Below, piece by piece: positions 7,905 through 16,619 of a stretch of DNA of 45,295 bases. The notes below the pieces were generated by a model that did no database searches, was not told where the DNA came from, and was given only the letters and a program-made list of their open reading frames with translations. How positions within the stretch are numbered: the first letter of the stretch is position 1; each line of letters begins with the position of its first letter. The stretch spans positions 1-45,295 of the forward strand of contig CALWXU010000006.1 in assembly GCA_944385585.1 (NCBI GenBank). Reading direction: 5' to 3'. The DNA is from an uncultured Flavonifractor sp. (lineage in GTDB: Bacteria > Bacillota > Clostridia > Oscillospirales > Oscillospiraceae). A program made the position numbers and the translations under genes.

Positions 7905-8611
7905 AAATCCTGGCTCTGGAGTCCTCCGCCGTGGCCTGCTCGGCGGCCCTGTGCGAGGACGAGAACCTGATCGCCCAGGCCTTCCAGAACAACGGCCTGA
8001 CCCATTCCGTCACCCTGCTGCCCATGGCCGCCGCCCTGCTGGAGCAGTGCGGCGTCTCCCTGGAGCAGGTGGAGGTCGTCGCCGTGGCCGCCGGCCCCGG
8101 CTCCTTCACCGGGGTGCGCATCGGCGTGGCCGCCGCCAAGGGGCTGGCCTGGCCGGGCGGCAGGCCCTGCGCCGCCTGCTCCACCCTGGAGTCCATGGCC
8201 TGGGGCGTGGCCCACATGGGCATGGATATCTGCGCCGTCATGGACGCCCGGCGGAGCCAGGTGTACAACGCCCGGTTCCGCGGCGCCGGGGAGGGGCTGG
8301 AGCGGCTCACCCCCGACCGGGCCGTCGGCCTGGACGCGCTGGCGGAGGAGCTAAAAAACCGGGAGGAGCCGCAAATTCTGGTTGGAGACGGCGCGGTTTT
8401 ATGCTATACTAGGCTCAAGGAGCTGGGGCTGGACGTCCGGCTGGCGCCGCCCCACCTGCGGCAGCAGAGCGCCTGGGGGGTTGCCCGGTGCGCCCTGGAG
8501 CTGGCCCGGGCGGGCAGGCTCACCGACGCGGCCTCGCTGGCGCCAGAATACCACCGGCTCTCCCAGGCGGAACGGGAGCGGCTGGAAAAAGAACGAAACA
8601 AAGGGGAATGA
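7901..8611 (+). CDS. tsaB: t6A biosynthesis protein TsaB
   Basis: A 236-residue ASKHA-fold protein, partner of TsaD in t6A synthesis and of TsaE. It starts with GTG at 7901, overlapping the tsaE stop. Family signs are [16 protein letters not shown] at the N-terminus and AVAAGPGSFTGVRIGVAAAKGL around 60-82. The C-terminal third is charged and variable, as usual. In many Firmicutes rimI and tsaD follow; here upp follows three bases later, so tsaD must lie elsewhere. Confidence 0.95.
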   Translation: MKILALESSAVACSAALCEDENLIAQAFQNNGLTHSVTLLPMAAALLEQCGVSLEQVEVVAVAAGPGSFTGVRIGVAAAKGLAWPGGRPCAACSTLESMAWGVAHMGMDICAVMDARRSQVYNARFRGAGEGLERLTPDRAVGLDALAEELKNREEPQILVGDGAVLCYTRLKELGLDVRLAPPHLRQQSAWGVARCALELARAGRLTDAASLAPEYHRLSQAERERLEKERNKGE

Positions 8612-8614
8612 GCC

Positions 8615-9250
8615 ATGGATATGGAAAAGGTACACATTTTGGACCACCCGCTGCTCCAGCACAAGCTGAGCATACTCCGTGACGAGCGCACCGGCGTGAA
8701 GGACTTCCGGGAGGTGGTCTCCGAGATCGCCACCCTCATGTGCTATGAGGCCACCCGGGACCTGCCCCTGGAGGAGGTGGAGATCAAGACCCCCATCACC
8801 ACCGCCAGGTTCAAGATGATCGCCGGCAAGAAGCTTGCCATCGTCCCCGTCCTCCGGGCCGGCCTGGGCATGGTGGACGGCATCCTGACCCTCCTCCCCT
8901 CTGTCAAGGTGGGCCACATCGGCCTGTACCGGGACCCCGATACCCTGGAGCCGGTGGAGTACTACTGCAAGATGCCCAACGATATCGCGGAGCGGGACGT
9001 GATTATCCTCGACCCCATGCTGGCCACCGGCGGCTCCGCCTCCGCGGCCATCCAGTTCATCAAGAACTATGAGGTCAAGCACATCAAGCTGATGAACATC
9101 ATCGCCGCCCCCGAGGGCATCGAGCGGGTCCATCACGACCACCCCGACGTGGATATCTACTGCGCCGCCCTGGACGAGAAGCTCAACGACCACGGCTACA
9201 TCGTCCCCGGCCTGGGCGACGCCGGCGACCGGATCTTCGGCACAAAGTAG
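8615..9250 (+). CDS. upp: Uracil phosphoribosyltransferase
   Basis: A 211-residue cytosolic enzyme that salvages uracil with PRPP to UMP. The sequence is well conserved: [19 protein letters not shown] at the start, [13 protein letters not shown] in the middle, the PRPP-binding loop [10 protein letters not shown] near 133-142 and the uracil-binding C-terminus [16 protein letters not shown]. The start ATG at 8615 lies four bases after tsaB and has an AAGGGGAATG purine stretch, so it shares the tsaE-tsaB transcript. A terminator follows. Confidence 0.97.
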   Translation: MDMEKVHILDHPLLQHKLSILRDERTGVKDFREVVSEIATLMCYEATRDLPLEEVEIKTPITTARFKMIAGKKLAIVPVLRAGLGMVDGILTLLPSVKVGHIGLYRDPDTLEPVEYYCKMPNDIAERDVIILDPMLATGGSASAAIQFIKNYEVKHIKLMNIIAAPEGIERVHHDHPDVDIYCAALDEKLNDHGYIVPGLGDAGDRIFGTK

Positions 9251-9265
9251 CCAATCCATAAACGT

Positions 9266-9298
9266 GCGGCGCGGGCATGGCCCGCGCCGCTTCTTTTC
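9266..9298 (+). terminator. Intrinsic terminator of tsaE-tsaB-upp
   Basis: Perfect 11-base stem GCGGCGCGGGC (9266-9276) / GCCCGCGCCGC (9280-9290), three-base loop, then TTCTTTTC. Confidence 0.85.
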
Positions 9299-9302
9299 TC
9301 TG

Positions 9303-9749
9303 TCAGCCGACATGCCGCCCTGCCTCGGCCTGCCGCCACAGGTACAGGCAGAGCAGATACAGGACGCCGGTCAGCAGGTAGGCGGCGTCCAGCAGATGGC
9401 CATTTGGAGCGCTCACACAGAAGGCGTGCAGGAGCACCAGCGCGCTCAGGAGGAGCAGCCCCGCTCTGCACACCAGCTTCCCGCCCCTCAGCCCCCTCAG
9501 GCAGAAGAGACGCCCGGGATGAAAGCGATAGCCCTTCTCCAGCACGAAACCGCATGCCAGCGTGCAGCCATTGAGGAACAGCAGAACCGCTACTGCTGTG
9601 ATCCACAGCAGCGGGATAAAGAGCAGGGCCCCCTGGTTGTCCACATCCGGGATGCCGCGCGCCAAGAGAGCCAGCGACCCAAGGAAGAAGAACAGCCCGT
9701 TCAGCAGCGAAATGCCGCAGGTGAGCAGCCAAAAGAGCTGTTTCCGCAT
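9303..9749 (-). CDS. Four-helix membrane protein, unknown
   Basis: A 148-residue integral membrane protein starting at ATG 9749 with AAGGAGG nine bases upstream. Hydrophobic segments are near residues 6-30, 42-68, 92-112 and 122-140. The sequence has several Cys (GCTLACGFV, CLRGLRGGKLVCRAG) but no motif I can assign. It is a single-gene unit: a clean promoter lies upstream (9782-9810) and the upp terminator faces its 3' end. Confidence 0.7.
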   Translation of the reverse strand: MRKQLFWLLTCGISLLNGLFFFLGSLALLARGIPDVDNQGALLFIPLLWITAVAVLLFLNGCTLACGFVLEKGYRFHPGRLFCLRGLRGGKLVCRAGLLLLSALVLLHAFCVSAPNGHLLDAAYLLTGVLYLLCLYLWRQAEAGRHVG

Positions 9750-9781
9750 AGCAGCCCCTCCTTAAATTGTTTTTCGATTAT

Positions 9782-9810
9782 ATTTTATTGTAATTCAATA
9801 AAATTGTCAA
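9782..9810 (-). promoter_or_regulatory. Promoter of the 9749-9303 gene
   Basis: Minus strand TTGACA (9810-9805), 17 bases, TAAAAT (9787-9782), in an AT-rich island. The -35 almost touches the nfnAB terminator. Confidence 0.75.
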
Positions 9811-9812
9811 GT

Positions 9813-9853
9813 AAAACGTGGCCGGCTTCCATCCGGAAGCCGGCCACGTTTTT
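9813..9853 (-). terminator. Intrinsic terminator of the nfnAB operon
   Basis: Long perfect stem AAAACGTGGCCGGCTTCC / GGAAGCCGGCCACGTTTT with a four-base loop, directly after the gltA-like gene on the minus strand. It ends in TTTT and works on paper in both directions. Confidence 0.85.
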
Positions 9854-9860
9854 GGATTCC

Positions 9861-11258
9861 CTATTTTCCATGCTTGCTCTGGAGGTACTGGTCCATGGCC
9901 GCGGCGGCCTTCTTGCCGGCGCCCATGGCCAAAATTACGGTGGCCGCGCCGGTAACCGCGTCGCCGCCGGCAAAGACCCCCTCCCGGGTGGTCTGCATGG
10001 TGTCCTCGTCCACCTGAAGGCACCCCTTCCGATTGGCCTCCAGCCCCGGCGTGGTGGAGCGGATGAGGGGGTTGGGGCTGGTGCCCAGGCTCATGATCAC
10101 CGCGTCCACCTCCAGCTCGAACGCACTGCCAGGCACCTCCACCGGCCGGCGCCGGCCGCTCTCATCCGGCTCGCCCAGCTCCATTTTGACGCACTCCATG
10201 GCCCGCACCCGGCCCTGGTCGTCCCCCAGAATCTTGGTGGGGTTGTTGAGGAAGAGGAACTCGATGCCCTCCTCCTTGGCGTGGTGGATCTCCTCCCGCC
10301 GGGCGGGCATCTCCGCCTCGCTGCGGCGGTACACCACATACACGTGCTCCGCGCCCATCCGCTTGGCGCAGCGGGCCGCGTCCATGGCCACGTTGCCGCC
10401 GCCCACAATGGCCGCCCGCCTGATCTGCTTGATGGGGGTGTCGCTGTCCGGCAGATAGGCCTTCATCAGGTTGATGCGGGTCAGGTACTCGTTGGCCGAG
10501 TACACCCCCGCCAGGGTCTCCCCCTCGATGCCCATGAACATGGGCAGGCCCGCGCCGGAGCCGATGAATACCGCCTCATATCCGTCGGCGAACATCTCGT
10601 CGATGTCGTAGGTCTTGCCGATGACCATGTCGGTCTCCAGGTCCACCCCCAGGGCGGCAAGCTTGTCCACCTCCCCCTGCACGATGGCCTTGGGCAGGCG
10701 GAACTCCGGGATGCCGTACACCAGCACGCCGCCGGCGGTGTGGAACGCCTCAAAGATGGTCACCTGGTAGCCCAGCTTGGCCAGATCGCCGGCGCAGGTC
10801 AGGCTGGCCGGGCCGGAGCCCACCACCGCCACCTTGATCCCGTTGCCCGCCGGCCGCTCCGGCATGGCGTTCACGTGCTCCCGATACCAGTCGGCCACAA
10901 ACCGCTCCAGCCGGCCAATGGCCACCGGCTCCCCCTTGATCCCCCGGACGCAGCGGGCCTCGCACTGGCTCTCCTGGGGGCACACCCGGCCGCTGACGCT
11001 GGCCAGGGTATTGGTGTCAAAAATGACCTCATAGGCCCCCAGAAAATCCCCCTCCGCCACCTTGGCGATAAACTCCGGGATGCGGACGTTCACCGGGCAG
11101 CCCGCCACGCAGGGCCTGTTCCTGCACTGGAGGCAGCGCCCGGCCTCCTCCACCGCCATCTCGGCGGTGTAGCCCAGGGCCACCTCCTGGAAGTTGTGGC
11201 TGCGGACATTGGGGTCCTGCTCCGGCATGGGCACCTTTGTCATACGCATATTCGGCAT
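9861..11258 (-). CDS. nfnB: NfnB / glutamate-synthase small-subunit-like FAD/NADPH oxidoreductase
   Basis: A 465-residue flavoprotein. The N-terminal iron-sulfur region has RCLQCRNRPCVAGCP (Cys 42, 45, 50, 54) and a second set in GRVCPQESQCEARCVRG. The FAD site VAVVGSGPASLTCAGDLAKLG follows near 143, and the NADP site AAIVGGGNVAMDAAR later. The C-terminal GVFAGGDAVTGAATVILAMG is the typical closing FAD motif. Alone it would be called GltD or GltA; with the FAD/[2Fe-2S] partner immediately upstream it fits the large subunit of NfnAB, the cytosolic electron-bifurcating ferredoxin:NADP+ transhydrogenase. Sulfide dehydrogenase SudA is the same family. It starts 17 bases after the partner ends. 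Confidence 0.9.
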   Translation of the reverse strand: MPNMRMTKVPMPEQDPNVRSHNFQEVALGYTAEMAVEEAGRCLQCRNRPCVAGCPVNVRIPEFIAKVAEGDFLGAYEVIFDTNTLASVSGRVCPQESQCEARCVRGIKGEPVAIGRLERFVADWYREHVNAMPERPAGNGIKVAVVGSGPASLTCAGDLAKLGYQVTIFEAFHTAGGVLVYGIPEFRLPKAIVQGEVDKLAALGVDLETDMVIGKTYDIDEMFADGYEAVFIGSGAGLPMFMGIEGETLAGVYSANEYLTRINLMKAYLPDSDTPIKQIRRAAIVGGGNVAMDAARCAKRMGAEHVYVVYRRSEAEMPARREEIHHAKEEGIEFLFLNNPTKILGDDQGRVRAMECVKMELGEPDESGRRRPVEVPGSAFELEVDAVIMSLGTSPNPLIRSTTPGLEANRKGCLQVDEDTMQTTREGVFAGGDAVTGAATVILAMGAGKKAAAAMDQYLQSKHGK

Positions 11259-11275
11259 CGCTCGGCTCCCTCCCC

Positions 11276-12136
11276 TCAGTGTCCGATCAGCTCATGGGCC
11301 AGCTGATCCATGCGGCAGTCGTGCCGCCCCTTCTCCTCCGCCTCCTGGGCGCGGTAGACGGCGTTGCGGTTCATCAGCTCGTCAAAGTCCACCTCATGGC
11401 CGTCGAAGTCCGGGCCGTCCACGCAGGCGAACTTCATCTTCCCGCCCACTGTCACCCGGCAGCCGCCGCACATGCCGGTGCCGTCGATCATAATGGGGTT
11501 CAGGCTGACGATGGTCTTGATGCCGTAGGGCCGGGTGACCTGGGACACAAACTTCATCATGGGGATGGGGCCGATGGCGATCACCGCGTCGTACCTCGCC
11601 CCGGCGTCGATGAGCTCCTGGAGCTTGACGGTGACGAAGCCCTTCTCCCCGTAGCTGCCGTCGTCGGTCATGATGTAGCAGTGGTCGCTGACCGCTTTGA
11701 ACTCGTCCTCCAGGATCACGATGTCCCTGGAGCGGAACCCGGCGATCACGTCCACCTCCAGCCCCGCGGCGTGGCAGCTCTTGGCCTGGGGGTAGGCGAT
11801 GGCGCAGCCCACGCCGCCCCCCACCACACAGATGCGCCTGGCCCCCTCCGGCAGCTCGGTGGGCAGGCCCAGGGGGCCCACGAAATCCTGGATGCAGTCC
11901 CCCTCGCTGAGGTCGGCCAGCAGCTGGGTGGTCAGGCCAACCTTCTGGAAGATGATGGTCACTGTCCCCTTCTCCCGGTCATAGTCCGCAATGGTCAGCG
12001 GAATCCGCTCGCCCGGCCCGTCCAGGCGCAGGATGATGAACTGCCCCGCCCGCGCCTTACGGGCGATCCGGGGCGCCTCCACCTCCAGCAGGGTCACGCT
12101 GGGGTTGAGCACCTGTTTGCGTACAATCTTTACCAT
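11276..12136 (-). CDS. nfnA: NfnA / SudB-type ferredoxin-NADP+ reductase subunit
   Basis: A 286-residue FAD- and NAD-binding subunit with one [2Fe-2S] cluster. An N-terminal FNR-type beta barrel (RAGQFIILRLDGPGERIPLTI) is followed by the nucleotide-binding ICVVGGGVGCAIAYP near 102 and the C-terminal cluster ligands GMCGGCRVTVGGKMKFACVDGP near 220-241. It is related to PyrK, but pairing with the NfnB-like gene downstream points to NADH/ferredoxin-dependent NADP+ reduction. ATG at 12136 follows GAGAAGAGGTTGAAG. Predicted transcription starts at a large hairpin about 125 bases upstream. Confidence 0.9.
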   Translation of the reverse strand: MVKIVRKQVLNPSVTLLEVEAPRIARKARAGQFIILRLDGPGERIPLTIADYDREKGTVTIIFQKVGLTTQLLADLSEGDCIQDFVGPLGLPTELPEGARRICVVGGGVGCAIAYPQAKSCHAAGLEVDVIAGFRSRDIVILEDEFKAVSDHCYIMTDDGSYGEKGFVTVKLQELIDAGARYDAVIAIGPIPMMKFVSQVTRPYGIKTIVSLNPIMIDGTGMCGGCRVTVGGKMKFACVDGPDFDGHEVDFDELMNRNAVYRAQEAEEKGRHDCRMDQLAHELIGH

Positions 12137-12203
12137 GCAGCTTCAACCTCTTCTCCGCGGTATGATCCAGCCTGTCCAAAGGGCAAGCCTCCACACAATG
12201 CAA

Positions 12204-12262
12204 AGTAAGACTGGCCACCCCGGCGCCCGCGCTGCCGCGGGGCGCCGGGCATCAGTCTTACT
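12204..12262 (-). promoter_or_regulatory. Large hairpin at the 5' end of the nfnAB transcript
   Basis: Outer stem AGTAAGACTG (12204-12213) / CAGTCTTACT (12253-12262), perfect over ten bases. Inner stem CCCGGCGCCC (12219-12228) / GGGCGCCGGG (12240-12249). The hairpin begins about seven bases downstream of the -10, at the expected +1. No T run follows on the minus strand, so it is more likely a 5' stabiliser or protein/ligand site than a terminator. Confidence 0.65.
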
Positions 12263-12268
12263 AAACCA

Positions 12269-12297
12269 ACCATATCAGTTTTCCGCGCCTTTGTCAA
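12269..12297 (-). promoter_or_regulatory. nfnAB promoter
   Basis: Minus strand TTGACA (12297-12292), 17-base spacer, TATGGT (12274-12269). Confidence 0.7.
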
Positions 12298-12319
12298 GAA
12301 AAATGTGGCCGTCCGGCCC

Positions 12320-13237
12320 TTATCCGGCACCCAGGCGCCGGGCTGCCGGCCAATACAGGGTGATTCGGAACCGGCCGCCCTCCAGGGCGGCCTCCGTCCG
12401 GCAGCCCATCTGGTCGGCCAGGGCCTTGACGATGGCCAGGCCCAGGCCGGTGTTGCGGCCGGTGCGCATCTTGTCGGAGGTGAAGAAGCGGTCGAACACG
12501 TGGGGCACGTCCTCCTCCGTCAGCTCACGGGTTTCGTTGGAAAAGCGGCTCACCACCCACCCCTTTTCCTGGTACAGGCGGATCTCCATCCGCCCCTCCC
12601 CGTGGTCCAGGGCGTTTCGGAGCAGGTTGGTGAACACCCGCAGCACCGCCCCCGGGTCGGCCCACACCGGGGGGAGGGCCTCGTCCAGCTCCACGTCCAT
12701 GTCGAAGCCCTTCTCGGTGAAGTCGCTGTAAAAGGAGGCCAGCAGGCCGGCCAGCTGGGCCCGGAGGTCCACCTGCTCCCGTTGGAGGGGGTACTCGCCC
12801 CCCTCCAGCCGGGACAGGTCGTAAAAGCTGGTGATCAGGCTCTGGAGGGCCTTGGCCCGTCCCTCCACCACGGACAGGTACTCCCGCCGCTCCGCCTCCG
12901 TGAGCCCGGGGTCGTCCAGAAGCTGCAGGTAGCCCAGGATGGAGGTCAGCGGCGTGCGCAGGTCGTGGGACACGTTGGCGATCTGCTGCCGCAGGGCCCG
13001 CTCCCGCTGGCGGTAGGCGGACTGGTCGGCCTGGCGCAGCTCCAGCAGGCGGTTGACCTCGTCCAGCAGAGCCTCCGCCGCCCCGTTGGGCACCGCCAGG
13101 CGCACCCTGGCCGTGCTCTGCCCCTCCTCCAGGGCGCGCAGCTGCCGGGCCGCCGACCGGAGGGAGCGGCGCTGGGCCCAGGCCCAGAAGCCCAGGCCCA
13201 TGCAGGCCAGGGCCAAGAGGATACATCCGATCAGCAC
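12320..13237 (-). CDS. Sensor histidine kinase of the ABC-transporter operon
   Basis: A 305-residue kinase with only one N-terminal membrane helix (residues 2-20) and almost no extracellular part, like intramembrane-sensing kinases that take their signal from an associated ABC transporter. It starts at GTG 13237, nine bases after AAAGGAGGG. H-box NVSHDLRTPLTSILGY with His91; N-box near NLLRNALDHG; G2 TGLGLAIVKAL. It is the last gene of a minus-strand series whose response regulator is the first (17488). The regulator-ATPase-permeases-kinase order suggests self-immunity or detoxification against a cell-envelope peptide. The kinase-regulator pairing is inferred from context. Confidence 0.9.
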   Translation of the reverse strand: MLIGCILLALACMGLGFWAWAQRRSLRSAARQLRALEEGQSTARVRLAVPNGAAEALLDEVNRLLELRQADQSAYRQRERALRQQIANVSHDLRTPLTSILGYLQLLDDPGLTEAERREYLSVVEGRAKALQSLITSFYDLSRLEGGEYPLQREQVDLRAQLAGLLASFYSDFTEKGFDMDVELDEALPPVWADPGAVLRVFTNLLRNALDHGEGRMEIRLYQEKGWVVSRFSNETRELTEEDVPHVFDRFFTSDKMRTGRNTGLGLAIVKALADQMGCRTEAALEGGRFRITLYWPAARRLGAG

Positions 13238-13334
13238 AGCAAAACTCCCTCCTTTCCCGGGGTGTGCCGGGCATATGGTGCGCGCCCCTGTGACGCAGCC
13301 GGGCCGGAGCGGCGGGGATGCCCTCCCCCGCCGC

Positions 13335-14087
13335 CTACCGCACGTCCCGCCGGGTGAACAGGAGCATCCCCACCCCCGCGGCGGCGGCCAGCCAGCCCAG
13401 CCCCACCCCCCAGCACCACAGCTGGTACTGGCTGGTGAGCCAGTCCTCCAGCACGGATGGCATCAGCAGGGAGTAGGGCATGAGGATGGCCGTTATCAGG
13501 CTGAATGCCTCGGTGGCCTCGTACACATTGAACAGGAGCATGGCCAGAAACACCAGGATGGGCTGTCCGATGAAGAAGGTCAGGTAGTACCCCGCCACCC
13601 AGGCGGCGGTGCTGCGCACCAGCAGGGCCAGGGTGTGGCACATGGCGAACAGGCCGCACCACACCGGCAGCGCACCAATCAGGCAGAAGCCCACCAGGTT
13701 CAGGGCCTTGCCCGCCTCCTCCCCGCCGCGGGGCAGGAGGAGCCAGCCGTACAGCAGGCTCCCCCCCACCAGCATCAGGCAGACGCCAGCCCCCAAAATC
13801 AGGGCGGCAGAGAGCTTGCCCCAGTAGACCGTCCCCCGGCCCAGGCCGAAGGACAGCTCGTTTTTCAGGGCTTCCGCCCCACCGCCGTCCACCAGCTGCA
13901 CCAGCAGCGGGGCGGCCAGGAAGCCGGTGACCATGGTGGTGGACACCGCCTCGGCCAGGTAGGAGAAGCCGCCGCTGCTGCACATGGCGGTGAACAGGGC
14001 GGTGCTGGCGGCCAGGACCGCCAGCAGGATGTAGAACACCGGCCGTCGGGAGACCTTCCACAGCTCCGCCTTGATATAGTTGAGCAC
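13335..14087 (-). CDS. ABC-2 type permease (third of three)
   Basis: A 250-residue permease with about six membrane segments, starting at GTG 14087 after GGGGGCGGGGAG. It shares with its two upstream neighbours an N-terminal amphipathic stretch (NYIKAELWKVSRRPVFYILL), a central ALKNELSFGLGRGTVYWGKL cytoplasmic loop, a WCWGVG segment and the terminal motif LLFTRRDVR. These features match lantibiotic-immunity-type permeases (LanE/LanG-like). It is weakly diverged from the two others, so the three probably arose by duplication. The upstream gene ends 22 bases before. Confidence 0.85.
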   Translation of the reverse strand: MLNYIKAELWKVSRRPVFYILLAVLAASTALFTAMCSSGGFSYLAEAVSTTMVTGFLAAPLLVQLVDGGGAEALKNELSFGLGRGTVYWGKLSAALILGAGVCLMLVGGSLLYGWLLLPRGGEEAGKALNLVGFCLIGALPVWCGLFAMCHTLALLVRSTAAWVAGYYLTFFIGQPILVFLAMLLFNVYEATEAFSLITAILMPYSLLMPSVLEDWLTSQYQLWCWGVGLGWLAAAAGVGMLLFTRRDVR

Positions 14088-14109
14088 AGTCTCCCCGCCC
14101 CCTTCTCTT

Positions 14110-14877
14110 TCAGCGAATGTCCCGCCGGGCAAACAGGGCCAGGCCGGCGGCGGTGCTGCCCAGCGTCCACAGCAGGCCCACTCCCCAGCACCAGAGCAGG
14201 TAGGCCGGGTCCCACAGGGCCACATCGGCCAGATCCAGAGGCGCGGTGAGGGTGAGACGGTAGAGCACCCCCGCCCCGGCAGAAAGCCACTCCGGCCCCA
14301 GCCGCATTATGGCCCGGAAGAAGGGCCCCAGGCCCATCAATGGCACCAGCACCGCCGCCATTGCGGGAATGGTGTGGGCGATGTTGAACATGACGGCCAT
14401 GGTGAGGGACAGGGCCCCCAGCCACAGCGGGATGTCGGAGAGCAGATAGAACAGGAAGGTCTGGATTGCGGCCCCGTCCCTCGGCCCCGCCGGGATGAGC
14501 AGCCTGCACAGCACGGCGTAGACCAGCAGGGTGAGGAAGGCCAGCAGCAGCCCCGCCCCGGCGGCGGTGAGCAGCTTGCCCAGGTAGATGCGCGCCCGGG
14601 GCAGGCCGTAGGATACCTCGTTTTTCAGGGTGCCCAGCTTGTGCTGCTCGGAAAACACCACATCGGCCACCATCACGGCCAGATAGAGGCCCATGGAGAG
14701 GAAGGGAACCAGCAGGCCTAGGCACACCCCAAAGGTGCCCTGGAACATCCCCTCCCGCCCCGTCCACCACCAGGTCAGGGCCAGGAGCGCGGCCAGGGCC
14801 ACCATAACGGACAGGTAGATCCGGTAGTAGGGCCGGGCCATCGCCTTGCCCCACTCGGCGGTCAGATAGTGCTTCAT
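14110..14877 (-). CDS. ABC-2 type permease (second of three)
   Basis: A 255-residue, six-segment membrane protein with ATG at 14877, nine bases downstream of the preceding permease. N-terminus MKHYLTAEWGKAMARPYYRI; loop LGTLKNEVSYGLPRARIYLGKLL, nearly identical to its upstream neighbour; C-terminus WCWGVGLLWTLGS ending ALFARRDIR. It is expected to form the membrane channel with the ATPase encoded upstream. Substrate unknown; cationic or lanthionine peptides and cell-wall antibiotics are the usual clients of this architecture. Confidence 0.86.
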   Translation of the reverse strand: MKHYLTAEWGKAMARPYYRIYLSVMVALAALLALTWWWTGREGMFQGTFGVCLGLLVPFLSMGLYLAVMVADVVFSEQHKLGTLKNEVSYGLPRARIYLGKLLTAAGAGLLLAFLTLLVYAVLCRLLIPAGPRDGAAIQTFLFYLLSDIPLWLGALSLTMAVMFNIAHTIPAMAAVLVPLMGLGPFFRAIMRLGPEWLSAGAGVLYRLTLTAPLDLADVALWDPAYLLWCWGVGLLWTLGSTAAGLALFARRDIR

Positions 14878-14886
14878 GCTGCCCCC

Positions 14887-15642
14887 CTACTTGATTTCCT
14901 TCTTGCAGAAGGCCAGCAGGCCGATGGCCGTGGCCCCCACAAACCACACCAGCCCGGAGAGCCAGCACAGTCCCACGTAGTCCCACTGGAAGGCCATGCC
15001 GGCCAGGGAGTCCACCATAACGTTTGGCATGAACTGCCGGATCACCTCGAACACGGGGTGGATCAGCAGGCCCAGCAGCTGGAAAACCTGGGAAACCAGC
15101 ACCAGGATGCCCACACCTGTGAAGGCGGCGATGGTATTGGAGCGGATGAGGAAGTAGCAGGCGTTTACCACGCCCAGCCCCGCCAGCCACAGGGGGAAGG
15201 CCCCCGCCAAGCAGTAGCCAACCAGGGCCCAGATCTGGCCGTCCCCGGCAGCGTGGGGGAACAAGAGCCAGCAGCCGCCCAGATAGAGGCCCAGCATAGC
15301 CAGGGCGGCGAGCACGGAGATCAGGGCGGTCACCGCCAGCTTGCCCAGGTAGATCCTCGCCCGGGGCACGCCGTAGGACACCTCGTTTTTCAGGGTGTTG
15401 TGCTTGTACTGGTCGGAGAACACAATGTCGCCGGTGATCAGCGGGGCGCACAGCCCCATGCCCAGCAGGAAGGGCACCAGCACCGCCGTGGAGGAAAAGG
15501 TGATATTGGGATTCCCCCAGCTCATGGTCAGCCAGCAGCACCCAAGCAGCACGCACTCCAGGGCCAGGCACACTGCCAGGGCGATGTAGAAATACTTCCG
15601 CTGGAAGGTCTTGTAGCACTCGGCGGCCAGATAGTTACGCAT
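14887..15642 (-). CDS. ABC-2 type permease (first of three)
   Basis: A 251-residue permease, six membrane segments. ATG at 15642 (MRNYLAAECYKTFQRKY) overlaps the ATPase stop by eight bases, the same ATGCGTAA junction seen at 2646-2653. It carries the shared loop NTLKNEVSYGVPRARIYLGKL and ends AFCKKEIK. Position and coupling to the ATPase make it the primary permease subunit. Confidence 0.87.
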   Translation of the reverse strand: MRNYLAAECYKTFQRKYFYIALAVCLALECVLLGCCWLTMSWGNPNITFSSTAVLVPFLLGMGLCAPLITGDIVFSDQYKHNTLKNEVSYGVPRARIYLGKLAVTALISVLAALAMLGLYLGGCWLLFPHAAGDGQIWALVGYCLAGAFPLWLAGLGVVNACYFLIRSNTIAAFTGVGILVLVSQVFQLLGLLIHPVFEVIRQFMPNVMVDSLAGMAFQWDYVGLCWLSGLVWFVGATAIGLLAFCKKEIK

Positions 15643-16558
15643 GGCGGACACCCCCGATCATGGCCAGGAAGTAGTCCTCCAGGTTGGCCCCCCGGCTCTC
15701 GATGCCCTGGAGGGCCACGCCGCCCTCCACCAGGGCCTGGGTCACCCGCTGGGGGGCGTCCAGGCTGCTGTAGATGCGCAGCACGTTGCCGGGGAGCACC
15801 TCGTAGTCCCGGATGCCCAGCTGCTGCTCCAGCACCAGGGCCGCCTGGGAGGCGTTGTCCACCCTGGCCTCGATGCAGGCCCGGCACTTCTCCTCCAGGG
15901 CGCTGGCGGTGATCTGCTCCAGCATGCGGCCGTTGTCGATGAAGCCGTAGCAGGTGGCCAGGTTGCCCAGCTCGGACAGGATGTGGCTGGAGATGAGGAT
16001 GGTGGTCTGCCGCTCCCGGTTGAGCCGGAGCAGCAGGTTGCGGAACTCCACGATGCCCTCCGGGTCCAGGCCGTTGATGGGCTCGTCCAGCAGCAGGAGG
16101 TCGGGCCGGTTCATCAGCGCCAGGGCCAGGCCCAGCCGCTGCTTCATGCCCAGGGAGAAGTTTTTAAAGGTCTTTTTCCCCGTGGAGGCCAGATCCACCT
16201 CCTCCAGCACCTCGTCCACCACCCGCTTGCCGGGAATGCCCCGCTGGAGGCGGTAGTACTCCAGGTTCTGCCTCGCCGTCAGGTAGGGGTAGAAGCTGGG
16301 GGTCTCCACCATGGCCCCGGTGCGGGACCGCGCCCTGGACAGGGCCCGCTCCCCCGTCTCACCGAAGAGGGAGAGCTCCCCCTCGGTGGGCACGGTCTGG
16401 GCCGTCACCATCCGGATGATGGTGGTCTTGCCCGCCCCGTTGCGGCCCACCAGGCCGTAGATCTGCCCCTGGGTGATGGTCAGGTCGGCGTGGTCCACCG
16501 CCAGGTGGTGCCCATACCGCTTGGTCAGCCCCCGGGCCGATAAAATCTCGTTTGCCAT
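15635..16558 (-). CDS. ABC transporter ATPase, bacitracin/lantibiotic-immunity type
   Basis: A 307-residue ATPase. ATG at 16558 (MANEILSARGLTKRYG) is preferred; AAAGGCGG lies upstream. Walker A GRNGAGKT at 38-45, Q-loop near 85, signature FSLGMKQR at 134-141, Walker B LLLLDEP at 154-160 and H-loop SSHILSE near 187. A C-terminal tail of about 90 residues ends NLEDYFLAMIGG, as in LanF/BcrA-type proteins. It powers the three permeases that follow and is probably induced by the regulator encoded just upstream. Confidence 0.92.
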   Translation of the reverse strand: MANEILSARGLTKRYGHHLAVDHADLTITQGQIYGLVGRNGAGKTTIIRMVTAQTVPTEGELSLFGETGERALSRARSRTGAMVETPSFYPYLTARQNLEYYRLQRGIPGKRVVDEVLEEVDLASTGKKTFKNFSLGMKQRLGLALALMNRPDLLLLDEPINGLDPEGIVEFRNLLLRLNRERQTTILISSHILSELGNLATCYGFIDNGRMLEQITASALEEKCRACIEARVDNASQAALVLEQQLGIRDYEVLPGNVLRIYSSLDAPQRVTQALVEGGVALQGIESRGANLEDYFLAMIGGVRHA

Positions 16559-16590
16559 TTGGCATCCGCCTTTCTCATTGATCTGATGCC

Positions 16591-16619
16591 AGTATAATGG
16601 CAAGGCCATAACCTGCCTT
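16591..16619 (-). promoter_or_regulatory. Possible promoter/operator of the ABC operon
   Basis: Minus strand -10 TATACT (16596-16591) with no convincing -35. The -10 sits inside the inverted repeat TGCCA (16587-16591) / TGGCA (16598-16602), which could be a regulator site. A weak -35 suits an activated promoter. Confidence 0.4.

Noticed and set aside
12137..12262. Riboswitch or T-box in front of nfnA
   Set aside because: No T-box sequence, specifier loop or terminator with a T run; only the hairpin at the transcript start.
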